Assembly: GCF_008923205.2 (NCBI RefSeq)
Contig: NZ_WBMS02000006.1
Span: 62,001-126,000, forward strand
DNA length: 64,000 bases
Source of the DNA: Actinomadura physcomitrii
GTDB taxonomy: Bacteria > Actinomycetota > Actinomycetes > Streptosporangiales > Streptosporangiaceae
Direction of reading: 5' to 3'
The notes beneath the pieces were generated by a model that searched no databases, was not told the DNA's origin, and worked only from the letters and a program-made list of their open reading frames with translations. Positions 25,428-34,087 of this stretch are shown here, one piece after another (within the stretch, counting starts at the first letter, position 1; each line of letters opens with the position of its first letter). A program made the translations under genes and the position numbers.

Positions 25428-26746
25428 GGCCGCAGGTCCTTTCCTTCAACGCCCGGCGGCGGCACCGGGGTGCCGGCCGCCGGCGTGCCCGCGCGGCCGG
25501 ACCGGGTGCCGCGCTGCCAGGCGCCGAGCCCGGCGGCGGTCTCCCGCGGCGGGCGCACCGGCTCGGCCCAGGAGGCCGGGTCGGCCGCGTCCGGCTCCTC
25601 CGGTTCGGCGGCGCGGTCGGCGACCGCGACGCGGCTGCGTTTGGGGAGCCCATGCCGGGTGGACGGGACGTCCGCCGCGTCCGCCGCCCGCGCGCGCTCG
25701 CCGCCGCCGTTCGACGCCGCGGGCCGCGCGCGCGGGTCGTCGGCAACCTCGGTGAGCAGCTCGTCCGGCACGAACACGACGGCGCGCACACCGCCGTAGG
25801 GGGACCGCGAGTCGACCGACACGGTGAACCCGTACCGGGCGGCGAGCACGCCCGCGACGGCGAACCCGACGCGGGGCGGGTCGCCGAGCCGGTGCACGTC
25901 CACCGACGCCTCGCCGGACAGCAGCTCGGCGGCGCGCTGCAGCTCCTCGGCGTCCATCGCGACGCCCGCGTCGTCGATGGTGATGGCGACGCCGTTGTGC
26001 GCGGTGCGGAAGTTGACCTCGACGTTGGTGTCGGGACGGGAGTGGCGGGCGGCGTTGTCGAGCAGCTCGGCGAGCGTCAGCACGACCGGCTCGACGGCCC
26101 GCGCGGTGACCGCGACGTTCACCGGCCCCTCGAGGTTGACCCGCAGGTAGTCGCGGATGCGGGAGGTGGCGCCGCGCACCACGTCGGTCATCGACGACGC
26201 CGAGCGCTGCTGGCCGGGCCACGACCCGCACAGCACGGCGGTGGCCTGCGCGCGCCGTCCGAGCTGGGCGTTCATGTGGTCGATGCGCAGCAGGCCGTCG
26301 AGCACGTCGGGGTCGTCGTGCCGCTCCTGCATGGTGGAGATGGCGAGCTGCTGCTCGTTGGCGAGGCTCTGCACGGCGCGCATCATCGCGCGGAGGGTCG
26401 ACTTGGCGGACTGGTCGGCCCGCTCCCTGACCCGCTCCGCGGACCCGGCGAACAGGTCCATCACCGTCTGCAGGGACTGGCCGAAGGCGGGCGCCTTGCG
26501 GGTGAGGTCGTGCAGCGGCCCGGCGACGCGCATGCCCGGGTTGTGGAGGGACTCCATCAGCTCGGGCAGCCGCACGCCGGCGAGGTGCCGCAGCTCCTTG
26601 TCACGCAGCTCGACACCGGCCGCGAGGGCGGCGTTCTGGTCGCGGAGCTCGGCGGTCAGCCGCCGCTGGCGGGCCAGCTGGACCGCGGCGGCGACACCGG
26701 CGGCGGCCACGACGACGAGCGCCGCCGCCAACAGGATTTGCACCAT
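25424..26746 (-). CDS. cvnA: Conservon sensor histidine-kinase-like protein (CvnA)
   Basis: 440 residues from ATG 26746, which has GAGGACCTG in front; GTG 26761 is an alternative. One N-terminal membrane helix (about 3-25) leads to a coiled-coil region, a dimer helix region (about 110-180) and a HATPase domain (about 205-320). The N-box is LAELLDNAARHSRP and the G1 box is IDDAGVAM. The extracellular sensor is very short, as in other CvnA proteins. The C-terminal 110 residues are disordered and Ala/Pro/Arg-rich. It is the first gene of the six-gene conservon and presumably anchors the complex to the membrane. Confidence 0.9.
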   Translation of the reverse strand: MVQILLAAALVVVAAAGVAAAVQLARQRRLTAELRDQNAALAAGVELRDKELRHLAGVRLPELMESLHNPGMRVAGPLHDLTRKAPAFGQSLQTVMDLFAGSAERVRERADQSAKSTLRAMMRAVQSLANEQQLAISTMQERHDDPDVLDGLLRIDHMNAQLGRRAQATAVLCGSWPGQQRSASSMTDVVRGATSRIRDYLRVNLEGPVNVAVTARAVEPVVLTLAELLDNAARHSRPDTNVEVNFRTAHNGVAITIDDAGVAMDAEELQRAAELLSGEASVDVHRLGDPPRVGFAVAGVLAARYGFTVSVDSRSPYGGVRAVVFVPDELLTEVADDPRARPAASNGGGERARAADAADVPSTRHGLPKRSRVAVADRAAEPEEPDAADPASWAEPVRPPRETAAGLGAWQRGTRSGRAGTPAAGTPVPPPGVEGKDLRP

Positions 26747-27091
26747 CAGGTCCTCGTGCACAGGAAGTCGGGCGAGGCGGGCCGGTGTCGGACCGTCTCT
26801 CGGTTGGTGGTTCGGGTTCCGGCGGCGTCGGCCGGGGAGGTGATACGCCGCGGTTTCGTGACCGTAAGACGAGGTGAGGGGGGTGCGCTTGTGCGCGCGC
26901 GCAGAGAATTTGCCGCGGGGCGCACGCCATGATCACTGGCAGTCCGATACGCGTTACTTTCCGGCGTGTCCTCCTGATTTAGCGGCGGTGATCGTACTAC
27001 GCTCGCCTGCGGCGGACCGCCGTGGCCAGCGCGTTCCCGACGCCTGCTCCGGCGCGCCCGCCCGGGTACGGAACGGCGGCGGGGGGCAGCG
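26747..27091. other. 345-bp divergent regulatory gap between cvnA and an AraC gene
   Basis: No gene is seen. The gap must hold the conservon promoter (leftward) and the AraC-family gene promoter (rightward). The segment 26930-27000 is noticeably less GC-rich than its surroundings, the usual look of a promoter region here. I cannot fix exact -35/-10 boxes. Confidence 0.5.
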
Positions 27092-27946
27092 GTGGACGAC
27101 GGCGCCTACCAGCTCGTCCTGCGCTGGTCGGAGCAGATCGACTGCGTCCGCACCGCCGGCCAGGCGCGCCGCGAGCGCGCCGACGGCTACCGCTTCGTGC
27201 TGCCGCTCGACGGCGAGCTGACCCTGGCCCAGGACGGCCGGGAAGCGCGGCTGCGCCCCGGCACCGGCGGCCTCGTCACGCTGGCCGAGCCGTTCCGGAT
27301 CAGCCTCGCGTCCGGGACCGGGCCGACGGCGGCCGCCCGCGCGCGGGACACCGGCCGGCGCGGCGCCCCCGCCCGGGCGCTCGTCATGACGATCCCGGCG
27401 CGCGAGATGGACCGCAGGCTGCGCCGCCCGTCGCCGGTCGCGACGGGCCTCGACCTGTCCAGCGGCCTCGGCCGCGTCGTCGCCGACATGGTCCGCGCCG
27501 TCGGCGAGGAGCGCCGCGCGCTCAGCGCCGCCCAGTTCGACGCCGCCTGCGACCGCATCACCGAGCTGCTCTGCGTGATCGTCGCCGGCCGGCAGCGGCC
27601 CGCCGCGCCCGGCCACCTCGCCGAGGTCGAGGCGGTGGTGCGCCGCTACGTGCGCGAGCACGCCACCGAGCCCGGCCTCACCGGCGCCGCCGTGGCGCAG
27701 GACCTCGGCTGGTCGCTGCGCCAGGTGCAGCTCGCCCTGCAGCACGCCGGGACGACACCGCGCGAGCTGATCCGCGAGGAGCGGCTCCGGCTCGTCCGGG
27801 ACCGGCTGCGCAACCCGCAGGACCGCGACGTCACCATCACCGACATCGCGCACGCCACCGGGTTCTCCTCGGCCAGCGCGCTCAGCACCGCGTTCCGCCG
27901 CCGGTTCGGCGTGAGCCCCCGCGAGCTCCGGCACACCGCGCACTGA
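27092..27946 (+). CDS. AraC-family transcription regulator
   Basis: 284 residues from GTG 27092 (GGGGGGCAGCG upstream). The N-terminal cupin-like sensor domain (about 20-165) is of the AraC_binding_2 kind. The C-terminal AraC double HTH (about 175-280) has LTGAAVAQDLGWSLRQVQLAL, ITDIAHATGFSSASALSTAFRRRFGVSPRELR. Inducer unknown. It is divergent from the conservon and converges on a broken histidine kinase gene 4 bp downstream. Confidence 0.9.
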   Translation: MDDGAYQLVLRWSEQIDCVRTAGQARRERADGYRFVLPLDGELTLAQDGREARLRPGTGGLVTLAEPFRISLASGTGPTAAARARDTGRRGAPARALVMTIPAREMDRRLRRPSPVATGLDLSSGLGRVVADMVRAVGEERRALSAAQFDAACDRITELLCVIVAGRQRPAAPGHLAEVEAVVRRYVREHATEPGLTGAAVAQDLGWSLRQVQLALQHAGTTPRELIREERLRLVRDRLRNPQDRDVTITDIAHATGFSSASALSTAFRRRFGVSPRELRHTAH

Positions 27947-27950
27947 CCGG

Positions 27951-28567
27951 TCAGGGCGGAGCGGCCGGGAGGGTGACGGTCACCGCGAGGCCGCCTTCGG
28001 GGCGGGGGCGGGCGGTGACCTCGCCGTCGTGGGCGCGGACGATCGACTGCACGATGGACGGGCCGAGGCCCGCGCCCTTGGCGGTGACGACGCGGTCGGC
28101 GTCGAGCCGGCGGAACGGCTCGAACAGGCCCGGCACCTCGTAGGACGGGACGGGCGGGCCGGAGTTGGCGACATCCAGGACGGCGCGCCCGTCCCGCGTG
28201 CCGGACGTGACGCGCACCCAGCCGCCTTTACCCGAAGGCGCGACTGCGTCGCCGCGGCCTGGTACTCGTCGTGCTGCCTGCGCATCAGGCGTTCGACGTC
28301 GGCGGCGGCCTTGGCGGAGTCGGGCGGGGTCCCGGGCGTCCCCTGCACGTCCACCACCGTCCGGTCGCGGCCGTCCGGCGCCCCCGGCTGGTGGGTCGTG
28401 ACCCGCGCGAGGACCCGCGTCCCGGACCGGTCGAGCTGCTGGGTGAACAGCGCGTAGGTGACGGCGAGGAGCACCAGGCCGGCGGCGAGGAACAGGCCGC
28501 CGTAGGTCAGCGTGAGGCGGGCGCGCAGCGAGACCCGGCGCGGCCGGCCGATCGCGGCGATCTTCAC
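27951..28567 (-). pseudogene. Histidine kinase pseudogene (internal deletion plus frameshift)
   Basis: From GTG 28567 the frame encodes the start of a sensor kinase: ATLTYGGLF-type first membrane helix and an extracellular segment ending near QHDEYQAAATQS. At about 28235-28245 the sense continues in another frame as a HATPase end (SGKGGWVRVTSG, LDVANSGPPVP, FEPFRRL, GAGLGPSIVQSIVRAHDGEVTARP) to a stop at 27951. The second membrane helix, HAMP, the phospho-accepting His domain and the N-box are missing, roughly 200 residues. It cannot phosphorylate. The GTG overlaps the stop of the response-regulator remnant upstream. Confidence 0.85.
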
Positions 28568-28615
28568 GGGATCCGGTACCCCGCTCCCTTGACGGTCTCG
28601 ATGACGGGCGGGCGG
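28564..28615 (-). pseudogene. Response regulator C-terminal remnant
   Basis: The last residues RPPVIETVKGAGYRIP of an OmpR-type winged helix remain, ending with TGA at 28564. Upstream sequence no longer resembles a regulator and is taken up by the TetR promoter. With the kinase fragment it marks a decayed two-component operon. Confidence 0.75.
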
Positions 28616-28628
28616 CCCCTGACCGCAT

Positions 28629-28658
28629 TTGACATAGTGATCACTATCCGAATATCGT
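28629..28658 (+). promoter_or_regulatory. TetR-gene promoter with palindromic operator in the spacer
   Basis: TTGACA (28629-28634) and TATCGT (28653-28658) are 18 bp apart. The perfect 14-bp palindrome ATAGTGATCACTAT (28634-28647) fills the spacer, an ideal place for autorepression. The ATG at 28666 lies about 8 bp after the -10 box, so the mRNA would be leaderless or nearly so. Confidence 0.65.
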
Positions 28659-28665
28659 CCGCTAT

Positions 28666-29325
28666 ATGGATAGCGAAGACGATGAGAAACCGAGGCGGCT
28701 GACCCGCGCCGAGGCCAAGGCGCGCACCCGGCGCCGGCTGCTGGACGCGGCGGCGCGCACCTTCGCCCGCAAGGGGTACGCGGGGGCGTCGGTCGAGGAG
28801 ATCGCCGAGGCGGCGGGCTACTCGATCGGCGCCCTGTACTCCAACTTCGGCGGCAAGGAGGAGCTGTTCGTCGAGCTGATGGTCGGCGGCGCCCGGGCCC
28901 GGGTCGAGCGCGGCAGGCAGACCATGGATGCCGTGCACACCGGGAACGAGGATCCCGAGTCGGCGCTCGGCCGCTTCTTCATGGAGGCCGCCGACAAGGA
29001 CGACGACCTGCCCCTCCTGCAGGCCGAACTGTGGCTCTACGCCATGCGGAACCCGCAGCTGCGGGAGGCGCTGGCGGCCGCGCAGCGCGAGCCGCAGGCG
29101 GCCCTCGCCGAGCTCATGGAGCCGATCCTCGCGCGCGTCGGCGCCTCCGGCGCGGTCCCCGCCTCCGACGTCGCCACGGTCGCGAGCGCGATGTTCCAGG
29201 GCCTGCTGCGGCAGCGCCGCCTCGATCCGCCGAGCGTGCCGGACGACCTGCTCCGCCAGGCGATGCGGTGGCTGTTCGTCGGCATCGCCAACTCCCCCCA
29301 CCCTTCGTCCGAGGAGCAGTCGTGA
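28666..29325 (+). CDS. TetR-family transcription regulator
   Basis: 219 residues. The TetR HTH lies at about 20-65 (RRRLLDAAARTFARKGYAGASVEEIAEAAGYSIGALYSNFGGKEEL, read in parts). The C-terminal domain (about 85-215) resembles the TetR_C_6-like all-helical ligand pocket. No Shine-Dalgarno precedes ATG 28666, consistent with leaderless expression from the adjacent promoter. Its stop overlaps the GTG of a small membrane protein, its probable operon partner and target. Confidence 0.92.
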   Translation: MDSEDDEKPRRLTRAEAKARTRRRLLDAAARTFARKGYAGASVEEIAEAAGYSIGALYSNFGGKEELFVELMVGGARARVERGRQTMDAVHTGNEDPESALGRFFMEAADKDDDLPLLQAELWLYAMRNPQLREALAAAQREPQAALAELMEPILARVGASGAVPASDVATVASAMFQGLLRQRRLDPPSVPDDLLRQAMRWLFVGIANSPHPSSEEQS

Positions 29326-29726
29326 CCCGTCAGGACATTCCCGTCGCCCGCCCCGCCGCCGTCGCCGGACCCCGAGCCGTCAAGCGCGTCTACCGGATGG
29401 CCGGCCTGATCATGGGCGGTATCTGGGCCTGGAACGCCGGCGAGCCGGTCTGGGAGCACGCCCTCAAGTTCGGGCTGCTGCTCTTCGTCGGCGTGCCGCT
29501 GCTGCACCTGGTCCAGAAGCGCCGAACGGCGGGGCGCCCGCGGCCGGGCCCGCAGCTCTCGCTCGCCCGCGCGGTCGTCGCCAAGGGCGTGCTCCTCGCC
29601 GCCGCGCTCGTCGCCTCCTACCTGCTGAGGTCGACGCCCCACGGCGACCTCTACGTCGCCGCCGGCCTGTTCGTCGCCATCGCCGGCATCGGACCGCTCC
29701 TGCACCGCCACCTCATGGCCGGTTGA
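29322..29726 (+). CDS. Small membrane protein coupled to TetR
   Basis: 134 residues from GTG 29322 (GAGGAG upstream; GTGA overlap with the TetR stop). Four likely membrane helices (about 24-40, 48-65, 85-103, 110-128) lie around a basic loop. No family is recognised. Overlap with a repressor gene whose promoter is palindromic suggests the protein is induced by the TetR ligand; it could be part of an export or stress response, but it is too small for a known efflux pump. Confidence 0.75.
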   Translation: MTRQDIPVARPAAVAGPRAVKRVYRMAGLIMGGIWAWNAGEPVWEHALKFGLLLFVGVPLLHLVQKRRTAGRPRPGPQLSLARAVVAKGVLLAAALVASYLLRSTPHGDLYVAAGLFVAIAGIGPLLHRHLMAG

Positions 29727-29823
29727 CGGCCTCACCGCCTCCGTGACGGCCCGTGCGCACTTCGTGCCGCAGCGTTGACGAGCCCGCAACGGCGGCGAAA
29801 ACGCCGGACGCTGGGCTGAGCCC

Positions 29824-30192
29824 ATGAGCATCTACGACACCATCGGGGGAGAGGCCGCGCTGATCGCCGTGGTCGACGACCTGTACATCCGCATCCTCGC
29901 CGACGACGAACTGAAGGGCTTCTTCGCCGGGACGAACCTCGCCCGGCTGAAGGGCCGCCAGGTCGAGTTCTTCGGGCAGGCGCTCGGCGGGCCGATGGTC
30001 TACGGCGGCGCCCCCATGAAGGACGTCCACCTCGGACGCGGCATCGAGCGCGCCCACTTCGAGAAGGTGGCGGGGCACCTCGTGGCCGCGCTCGCCGCCG
30101 CGGGCGTCCCGGACGCCGTCATCGCCGAGATCGTCGCGGTGGTGGCGCCGCTCGCGGACGACATCGCGAGCGGCGCCGTCACCGCGAAGTAG
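29824..30192 (+). CDS. glbN: Truncated haemoglobin (group I)
   Basis: 122 residues, the expected size. The 2-on-2 globin markers are present: [12 protein letters not shown] at the start, the FFxG turn (about 35-40), [14 protein letters not shown] (helix E with the usual aromatic/Gln pair) and the haem-binding His in the [13 protein letters not shown] region. These proteins bind O2 and detoxify nitric oxide. No nitroreductase or ferredoxin reductase is adjacent. It is convergent with the acyltransferase gene. Confidence 0.92.
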   Translation: MSIYDTIGGEAALIAVVDDLYIRILADDELKGFFAGTNLARLKGRQVEFFGQALGGPMVYGGAPMKDVHLGRGIERAHFEKVAGHLVAALAAAGVPDAVIAEIVAVVAPLADDIASGAVTAK

Positions 30193-30215
30193 GCGGCCCG
30201 GCCGGGCGGGGGGCG

Positions 30216-32018
30216 CTATCCGGCGAGGAGGTCCTGCAGCTCGCGGACGGCCTCGCGGAGCCGGTCGGCGAAGTCGTGCATCGCGCCCGCGACCGGCTCC
30301 GGCGTGCTCAGGTACACGTTGAACCGGTCGGGCAGCAGGACGTAGGCGACGCCGATGCACTGCGCGCTCGTCGACCCGAACCCGAAGTACCGAATGTTCA
30401 CCGACGGCGCCGAGCTGGTGCTGAGGTAGTCGTCGCGCATCGTCGTCCAGCCGGGCGAGTCGAACAGCGCCAGGTGCTCGGTGACGCCGAGCTCCGCGCC
30501 GCGCCGCTTCTGGATCAGCTGCAGCTCCCACAGGTGCTGCTCCGGCGCGCGGCCCGTCTGGCACTCCTTGGCGCGCCGGACGTGCGCCTCGGCGGCGGCG
30601 CGGAACGCGGCGCGGCGGGTGTCGGCGCCCGCGCCCGGGTCGTCCATCGCCTCGACGAACCGCAGCACCTCCGGGGTGACGACCCGCATCGCCTCGGTGC
30701 GCCCGTTGCGGTACTGGCGGGTCGCGATCGACTCGTAGGTGGCGCCGGTGAGGCCCTTCGCCCGCTTGTGCGCGAGCTGGTACGCCATCTGGACGAACGC
30801 GTCCGGCGACGTCTTCAGCGCCTTGGCGCGCTCGGAGCCGAAGTCGTCGAACGACACGCAGGTCGTGGCGGTCGCGGCGGCGTAGGCGGCGAACGCGGCG
30901 GCGGCGTCCCGGACGTCGGCGCGCAGCGCGTCGTCCAGCGCGAACTCGATCGCCTCGATCGCCGGCAGGCCCTGCGACCGGGCCCCGGAGCGCTGCGCGT
31001 GCGCCGCCGCGGAGTCGCCGAGCAGCGCGTCCACGAAGCTGAGGATCGTGGTGCCGTCCAGCCCGCAGTGCTCCACGTTGATCCCGGCGGTGCCGTCGGC
31101 GAAGACGACCAGGGAGACCGCCTTGTCGAACCAGCGGTTGCCGCTGTCGCCGTGCAGCAGCTCGTCGCACGCCTCCAGGTCGCTCTTCGGCGCCAGGTCC
31201 TCCAGGCAGACGCAGAACAGCGCGGTCTCGATGTCGTCGAGCGCCCGCGCGTTGGCGGGGTCGGCGGCGAGCAGCGCCTCCCGGCTCGCCGCCCACTCGG
31301 CGCGCGCCTTGGTGGTGAGGTGCCCGGCGGACGGCTCCGGCGCGGGCTCCGCCTTCATGATCGTGCCGAGGCCGGCGACCAGCTCGTCCAGCGCGTGCGG
31401 GACGCCGTCCGGGCCGATCACGTCCATCCGGACGATGTTGCCGCGGTAGAACACCACGATGTGCCTGGCCTGCGACGGGCCCGGCCACTCGGCGCTGTAG
31501 GGGGCGCGGACGGTGTCCTGCTCGGCGCCCGGGATGCGCGTGGTGGAGAACAGGAACTTGTTCTGCTCCATCGACAAAGGCGCGCCGCGCTGCAGGACGG
31601 GCGGGATCCGCTCGGCGTCCAGCCGCAGCTTGTAGTCCAGCGCCCCGGCGATCAGCCCGGCCGCGCGCTCGAGCTGCCGCTCCCCGGTGTCCTGGAACAG
31701 GAAGAAGAAGTTCGCGTTCAACGCGATCCGGTCGCGCCGGCCGAGGTAGCGGTACGGCCAGAAGGTGTCCAGCCAGCTGCGCACGCCGGGCTCGGCGTCG
31801 TAGCGCTCGAGCGCGGCGTGCAGGGCGCGGCCCGGGCCGTCCGGGCGGGCGAACGCCTCCACCGCCGCGCGCGTCTCCGCCAGCTCCGCCTCCGTCAGCA
31901 GCGGCGCGCACCACTCAAGGAACCGCTTGCAGGTCTCGTCGAGCGTGGGCAGCGGCACCCGGGGCAGCGCGTCCTCGTTGCCGAACGTGCGCGTCGACGG
32001 TTCAGGAGTGGCGTTCAC
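30216..32018 (-). CDS. Carnitine/choline O-acyltransferase-family enzyme
   Basis: 600 residues from GTG 32018, preceded by GAGGG; ATG 32036 is an alternative with a poor site. The family length is about 600. The catalytic histidine is in GINVEHCGLDGTT (about residue 315), with the usual substrate segments LPRVPLPTLDETCKRFL at the N-terminus, FGFGSTSAQCIGVAYVLLPDRF and STPEPVAGAMHDFADRLREAV near the end. It moves acyl groups between CoA and the hydroxyl of carnitine, choline or a similar zwitterion. Such enzymes are mostly eukaryotic and uncommon in bacteria. It is last in an apparent operon after the methyltransferase and dioxygenase genes. Confidence 0.88.
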   Translation of the reverse strand: MNATPEPSTRTFGNEDALPRVPLPTLDETCKRFLEWCAPLLTEAELAETRAAVEAFARPDGPGRALHAALERYDAEPGVRSWLDTFWPYRYLGRRDRIALNANFFFLFQDTGERQLERAAGLIAGALDYKLRLDAERIPPVLQRGAPLSMEQNKFLFSTTRIPGAEQDTVRAPYSAEWPGPSQARHIVVFYRGNIVRMDVIGPDGVPHALDELVAGLGTIMKAEPAPEPSAGHLTTKARAEWAASREALLAADPANARALDDIETALFCVCLEDLAPKSDLEACDELLHGDSGNRWFDKAVSLVVFADGTAGINVEHCGLDGTTILSFVDALLGDSAAAHAQRSGARSQGLPAIEAIEFALDDALRADVRDAAAAFAAYAAATATTCVSFDDFGSERAKALKTSPDAFVQMAYQLAHKRAKGLTGATYESIATRQYRNGRTEAMRVVTPEVLRFVEAMDDPGAGADTRRAAFRAAAEAHVRRAKECQTGRAPEQHLWELQLIQKRRGAELGVTEHLALFDSPGWTTMRDDYLSTSSAPSVNIRYFGFGSTSAQCIGVAYVLLPDRFNVYLSTPEPVAGAMHDFADRLREAVRELQDLLAG

Positions 32019-32075
32019 GTGTCCCTCGTTCTCCATGCCTGCCCGGGCGTTCCGCACGCACGGGGCCAACGGTGT

Positions 32076-32888
32076 TCATTCCCCGCGCGGGCGCGAGACG
32101 TACAGGCTCGCGTAGAGCCAGCCGCCGTCCTCCACGCCGGACGGGTCGACGCCGGCGTCCGCCAGCGTGCCCAGCACGAGCGCATGCTCCTCCTCCGTCG
32201 CGAACCGCCGCTGCCGGAACAGCCCGTCGCGGCGGACGGTCGCGTAGCCCGCCGCCGCGAGCGTCTCGGCGATCGGGTCGAAGGGGAACATGCGCAGGAT
32301 GAAGTGCGCCATCCAGGGCCGGCGCCCGCCCGCCGCCTCGACGACGCGCGCGATCGTCCGCTCGGTGACGTAACCGAGGCAACCGGTGGAAATGACCAGA
32401 TCGGCGCGGGACAGCCGCGCGGCCTGCTCGCCGGTCGGATCGCCGCTTTCCAGGTCGGCGTGCACGGCGCCGTCCAGGAAACCGGCGTCGAGCGCATAGG
32501 AGAGCGCGTTCTCGGACGCGTCGAGACCAACGAAACGGACGCCATTCGCACGTGCACGGGAACGGACCAGCTCACGGTCGCGGGACAGGAGCGCGCCGCG
32601 GGTGAGCCGTTCGGCGTCGCGGCCGCCGTAGCGATCGTACAGCTCCGCCATGGTGGCGCCGTATTTCAGCAGCGCCGCGTTGATGCCGTAGGAGCAGCCG
32701 ATGTCCACGACCGTCGGAACCGGCACGCCGCGGGCCTGCCGGTATTCGGCGATGAGCCGGGCGAAGTGCGGCTTGGCCAGTTCGGGGATGTTGTAGTCGA
32801 GACCGCGCAGAGTGCTGAAGTAGGCGCGCGGGTCCGGCTCGGTGTAGATGTGGTCCAGCGAGATCTTTCCGGTCGTGTCGGTGCGCAC
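32076..32888 (-). CDS. Class I SAM-dependent methyltransferase
   Basis: 270 residues. The SAM-binding motif I is VVDIGCSYGIN (about 60-70) and the acidic post-motif is VGLDASENAL. The C-terminal half has the DLVISTGCLGYVTE motif of the fold. The N-terminus (YFSTLRGLDYNIPELAKPHF) is unlike the common O-methyltransferases, so the substrate is not evident. Its place between a 2OG dioxygenase and a carnitine-type acyltransferase suggests a small-molecule pathway; N-methylation of an amino acid is a possibility, not a demonstration. Confidence 0.85.
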   Translation of the reverse strand: MRTDTTGKISLDHIYTEPDPRAYFSTLRGLDYNIPELAKPHFARLIAEYRQARGVPVPTVVDIGCSYGINAALLKYGATMAELYDRYGGRDAERLTRGALLSRDRELVRSRARANGVRFVGLDASENALSYALDAGFLDGAVHADLESGDPTGEQAARLSRADLVISTGCLGYVTERTIARVVEAAGGRRPWMAHFILRMFPFDPIAETLAAAGYATVRRDGLFRQRRFATEEEHALVLGTLADAGVDPSGVEDGGWLYASLYVSRPRGE

Positions 32889-32937
32889 GTCGCGGTCCTT
32901 CCTGGAGTACGCGGGCGGGGGCCGGGCGTTTCTCGCT

Positions 32938-33822
32938 TCAGTCGAGCAGGGCGTCCACCCGGACGGCGCGTCCCTCCGCGGCCCGGTGCTCGGGCAGCAC
33001 CCGGCCGAACAGCTGCCGCGTGCGCTCGACGCTGCCGATCACGCCGGGCCGCTCGCTGTAGGCGAGGATCGCGGTGTGCCGCGCGACGTCCCCGCGCACC
33101 TCGCTGACCCGGTGCAGCGAGTAGCGCCCCTTGAAGAGCTGCAGGTCACCGGGGCGCAACACCAGCCGCCGCACCAGGTGCCCGCCGCGCCCGGTGAGGA
33201 CGGCGCGGACGTCCGCGAAGTTCTCGTCCGCCGCGGACCGGATGTTCGGGCAGTACTCGAAGACGCCGCCGTCGCGCGGAAGCTGCGTCAGCAGGCTCAC
33301 CGTGAACTCGTTGGTGTCGAAATGCCACGGGTGCTCCATGCCGGGATTCACGACGTTCAGGCACAGCCCGGACAGCGGGTCGCCCAGTTCGTGGACGCGC
33401 GGCAGCCCGAAGCACGCGGCCACGAACCGCTGGAAAAGCGGGTCCGAATAGAGCCGGTGGACGATCAGGTCGGCGGGGATGAGGTCGCGCGCCACGAACG
33501 CGTTCCCGCGCTCGACGGTGATACGTCCCGGATGGTCGTCGGGCAGCGGCGTGGTGATGTCGGTGTTGTAGGCGTTCACCGTTTCGACGTCGTAATGAGC
33601 GTTCGGCGCGATGGCGGCGCATTCCGTCCGCAGCCGCTGCCGCAATGCGCCGCGAATGAAGTCCGGAAGGACGCAGCAGCCGGAATTCGCCAGCTCCTCC
33701 CGGACCCGCGAAACGACGGCGGTCCAGCCCGCGCCGTCCGGATCGTGCAGCGGATAGAGATCGGTGTCGACCAGTTCCGCGCCTGCCGCCCGGCCGGCGG
33801 CCCGAGCCTCCACTGCGCCCAT
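32938..33822 (-). CDS. Fe(II)/2-oxoglutarate-dependent dioxygenase
   Basis: 294 residues from ATG 33822, with GGAAGG before it. The metal triad is visible as His167-x-Asp169 (PWHFDTNEF) and His237 (YSLHRV), with Arg249 a candidate for 2-oxoglutarate. The sequence around HFDTNEFTVSLL recalls the free-amino-acid hydroxylase/halogenase group (BesD/HalD-like). In the halogenases the Asp is Gly; here it is Asp, so hydroxylation is expected rather than chlorination. It is the first gene of the three-gene cassette. Substrate unknown. Confidence 0.85.
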   Translation of the reverse strand: MGAVEARAAGRAAGAELVDTDLYPLHDPDGAGWTAVVSRVREELANSGCCVLPDFIRGALRQRLRTECAAIAPNAHYDVETVNAYNTDITTPLPDDHPGRITVERGNAFVARDLIPADLIVHRLYSDPLFQRFVAACFGLPRVHELGDPLSGLCLNVVNPGMEHPWHFDTNEFTVSLLTQLPRDGGVFEYCPNIRSAADENFADVRAVLTGRGGHLVRRLVLRPGDLQLFKGRYSLHRVSEVRGDVARHTAILAYSERPGVIGSVERTRQLFGRVLPEHRAAEGRAVRVDALLD

Positions 33823-34087
33823 GAAGATCCTTCCGCGTGGCGAACCCCACCCGGGTTTTAGCACATTCCCCGTGCGCATTCATGGCCGTGCTTTCCCGGC
33901 GGATTTGTCAGAATTCGATAAGCCCGGTCGGTGACCTGTGGCTTCGAACGGTCCACTGCACGCGCCGGCACACTGTCCGATGTGTCCCATATCACCAGAT
34001 GATCGTGACCAGTCCGAACCTTCGCCCGGGTGACGGCGTCTCCAGACGGTTGGGACACTGGTCCACTACTCACCCCCAGGAGGGCGC

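Noticed and set aside
26937..27091. A tRNA or small RNA in the cvnA-AraC gap
   Set aside because: No cloverleaf arms or CCA-compatible ends could be drawn; the AT-richness is explained by promoters.
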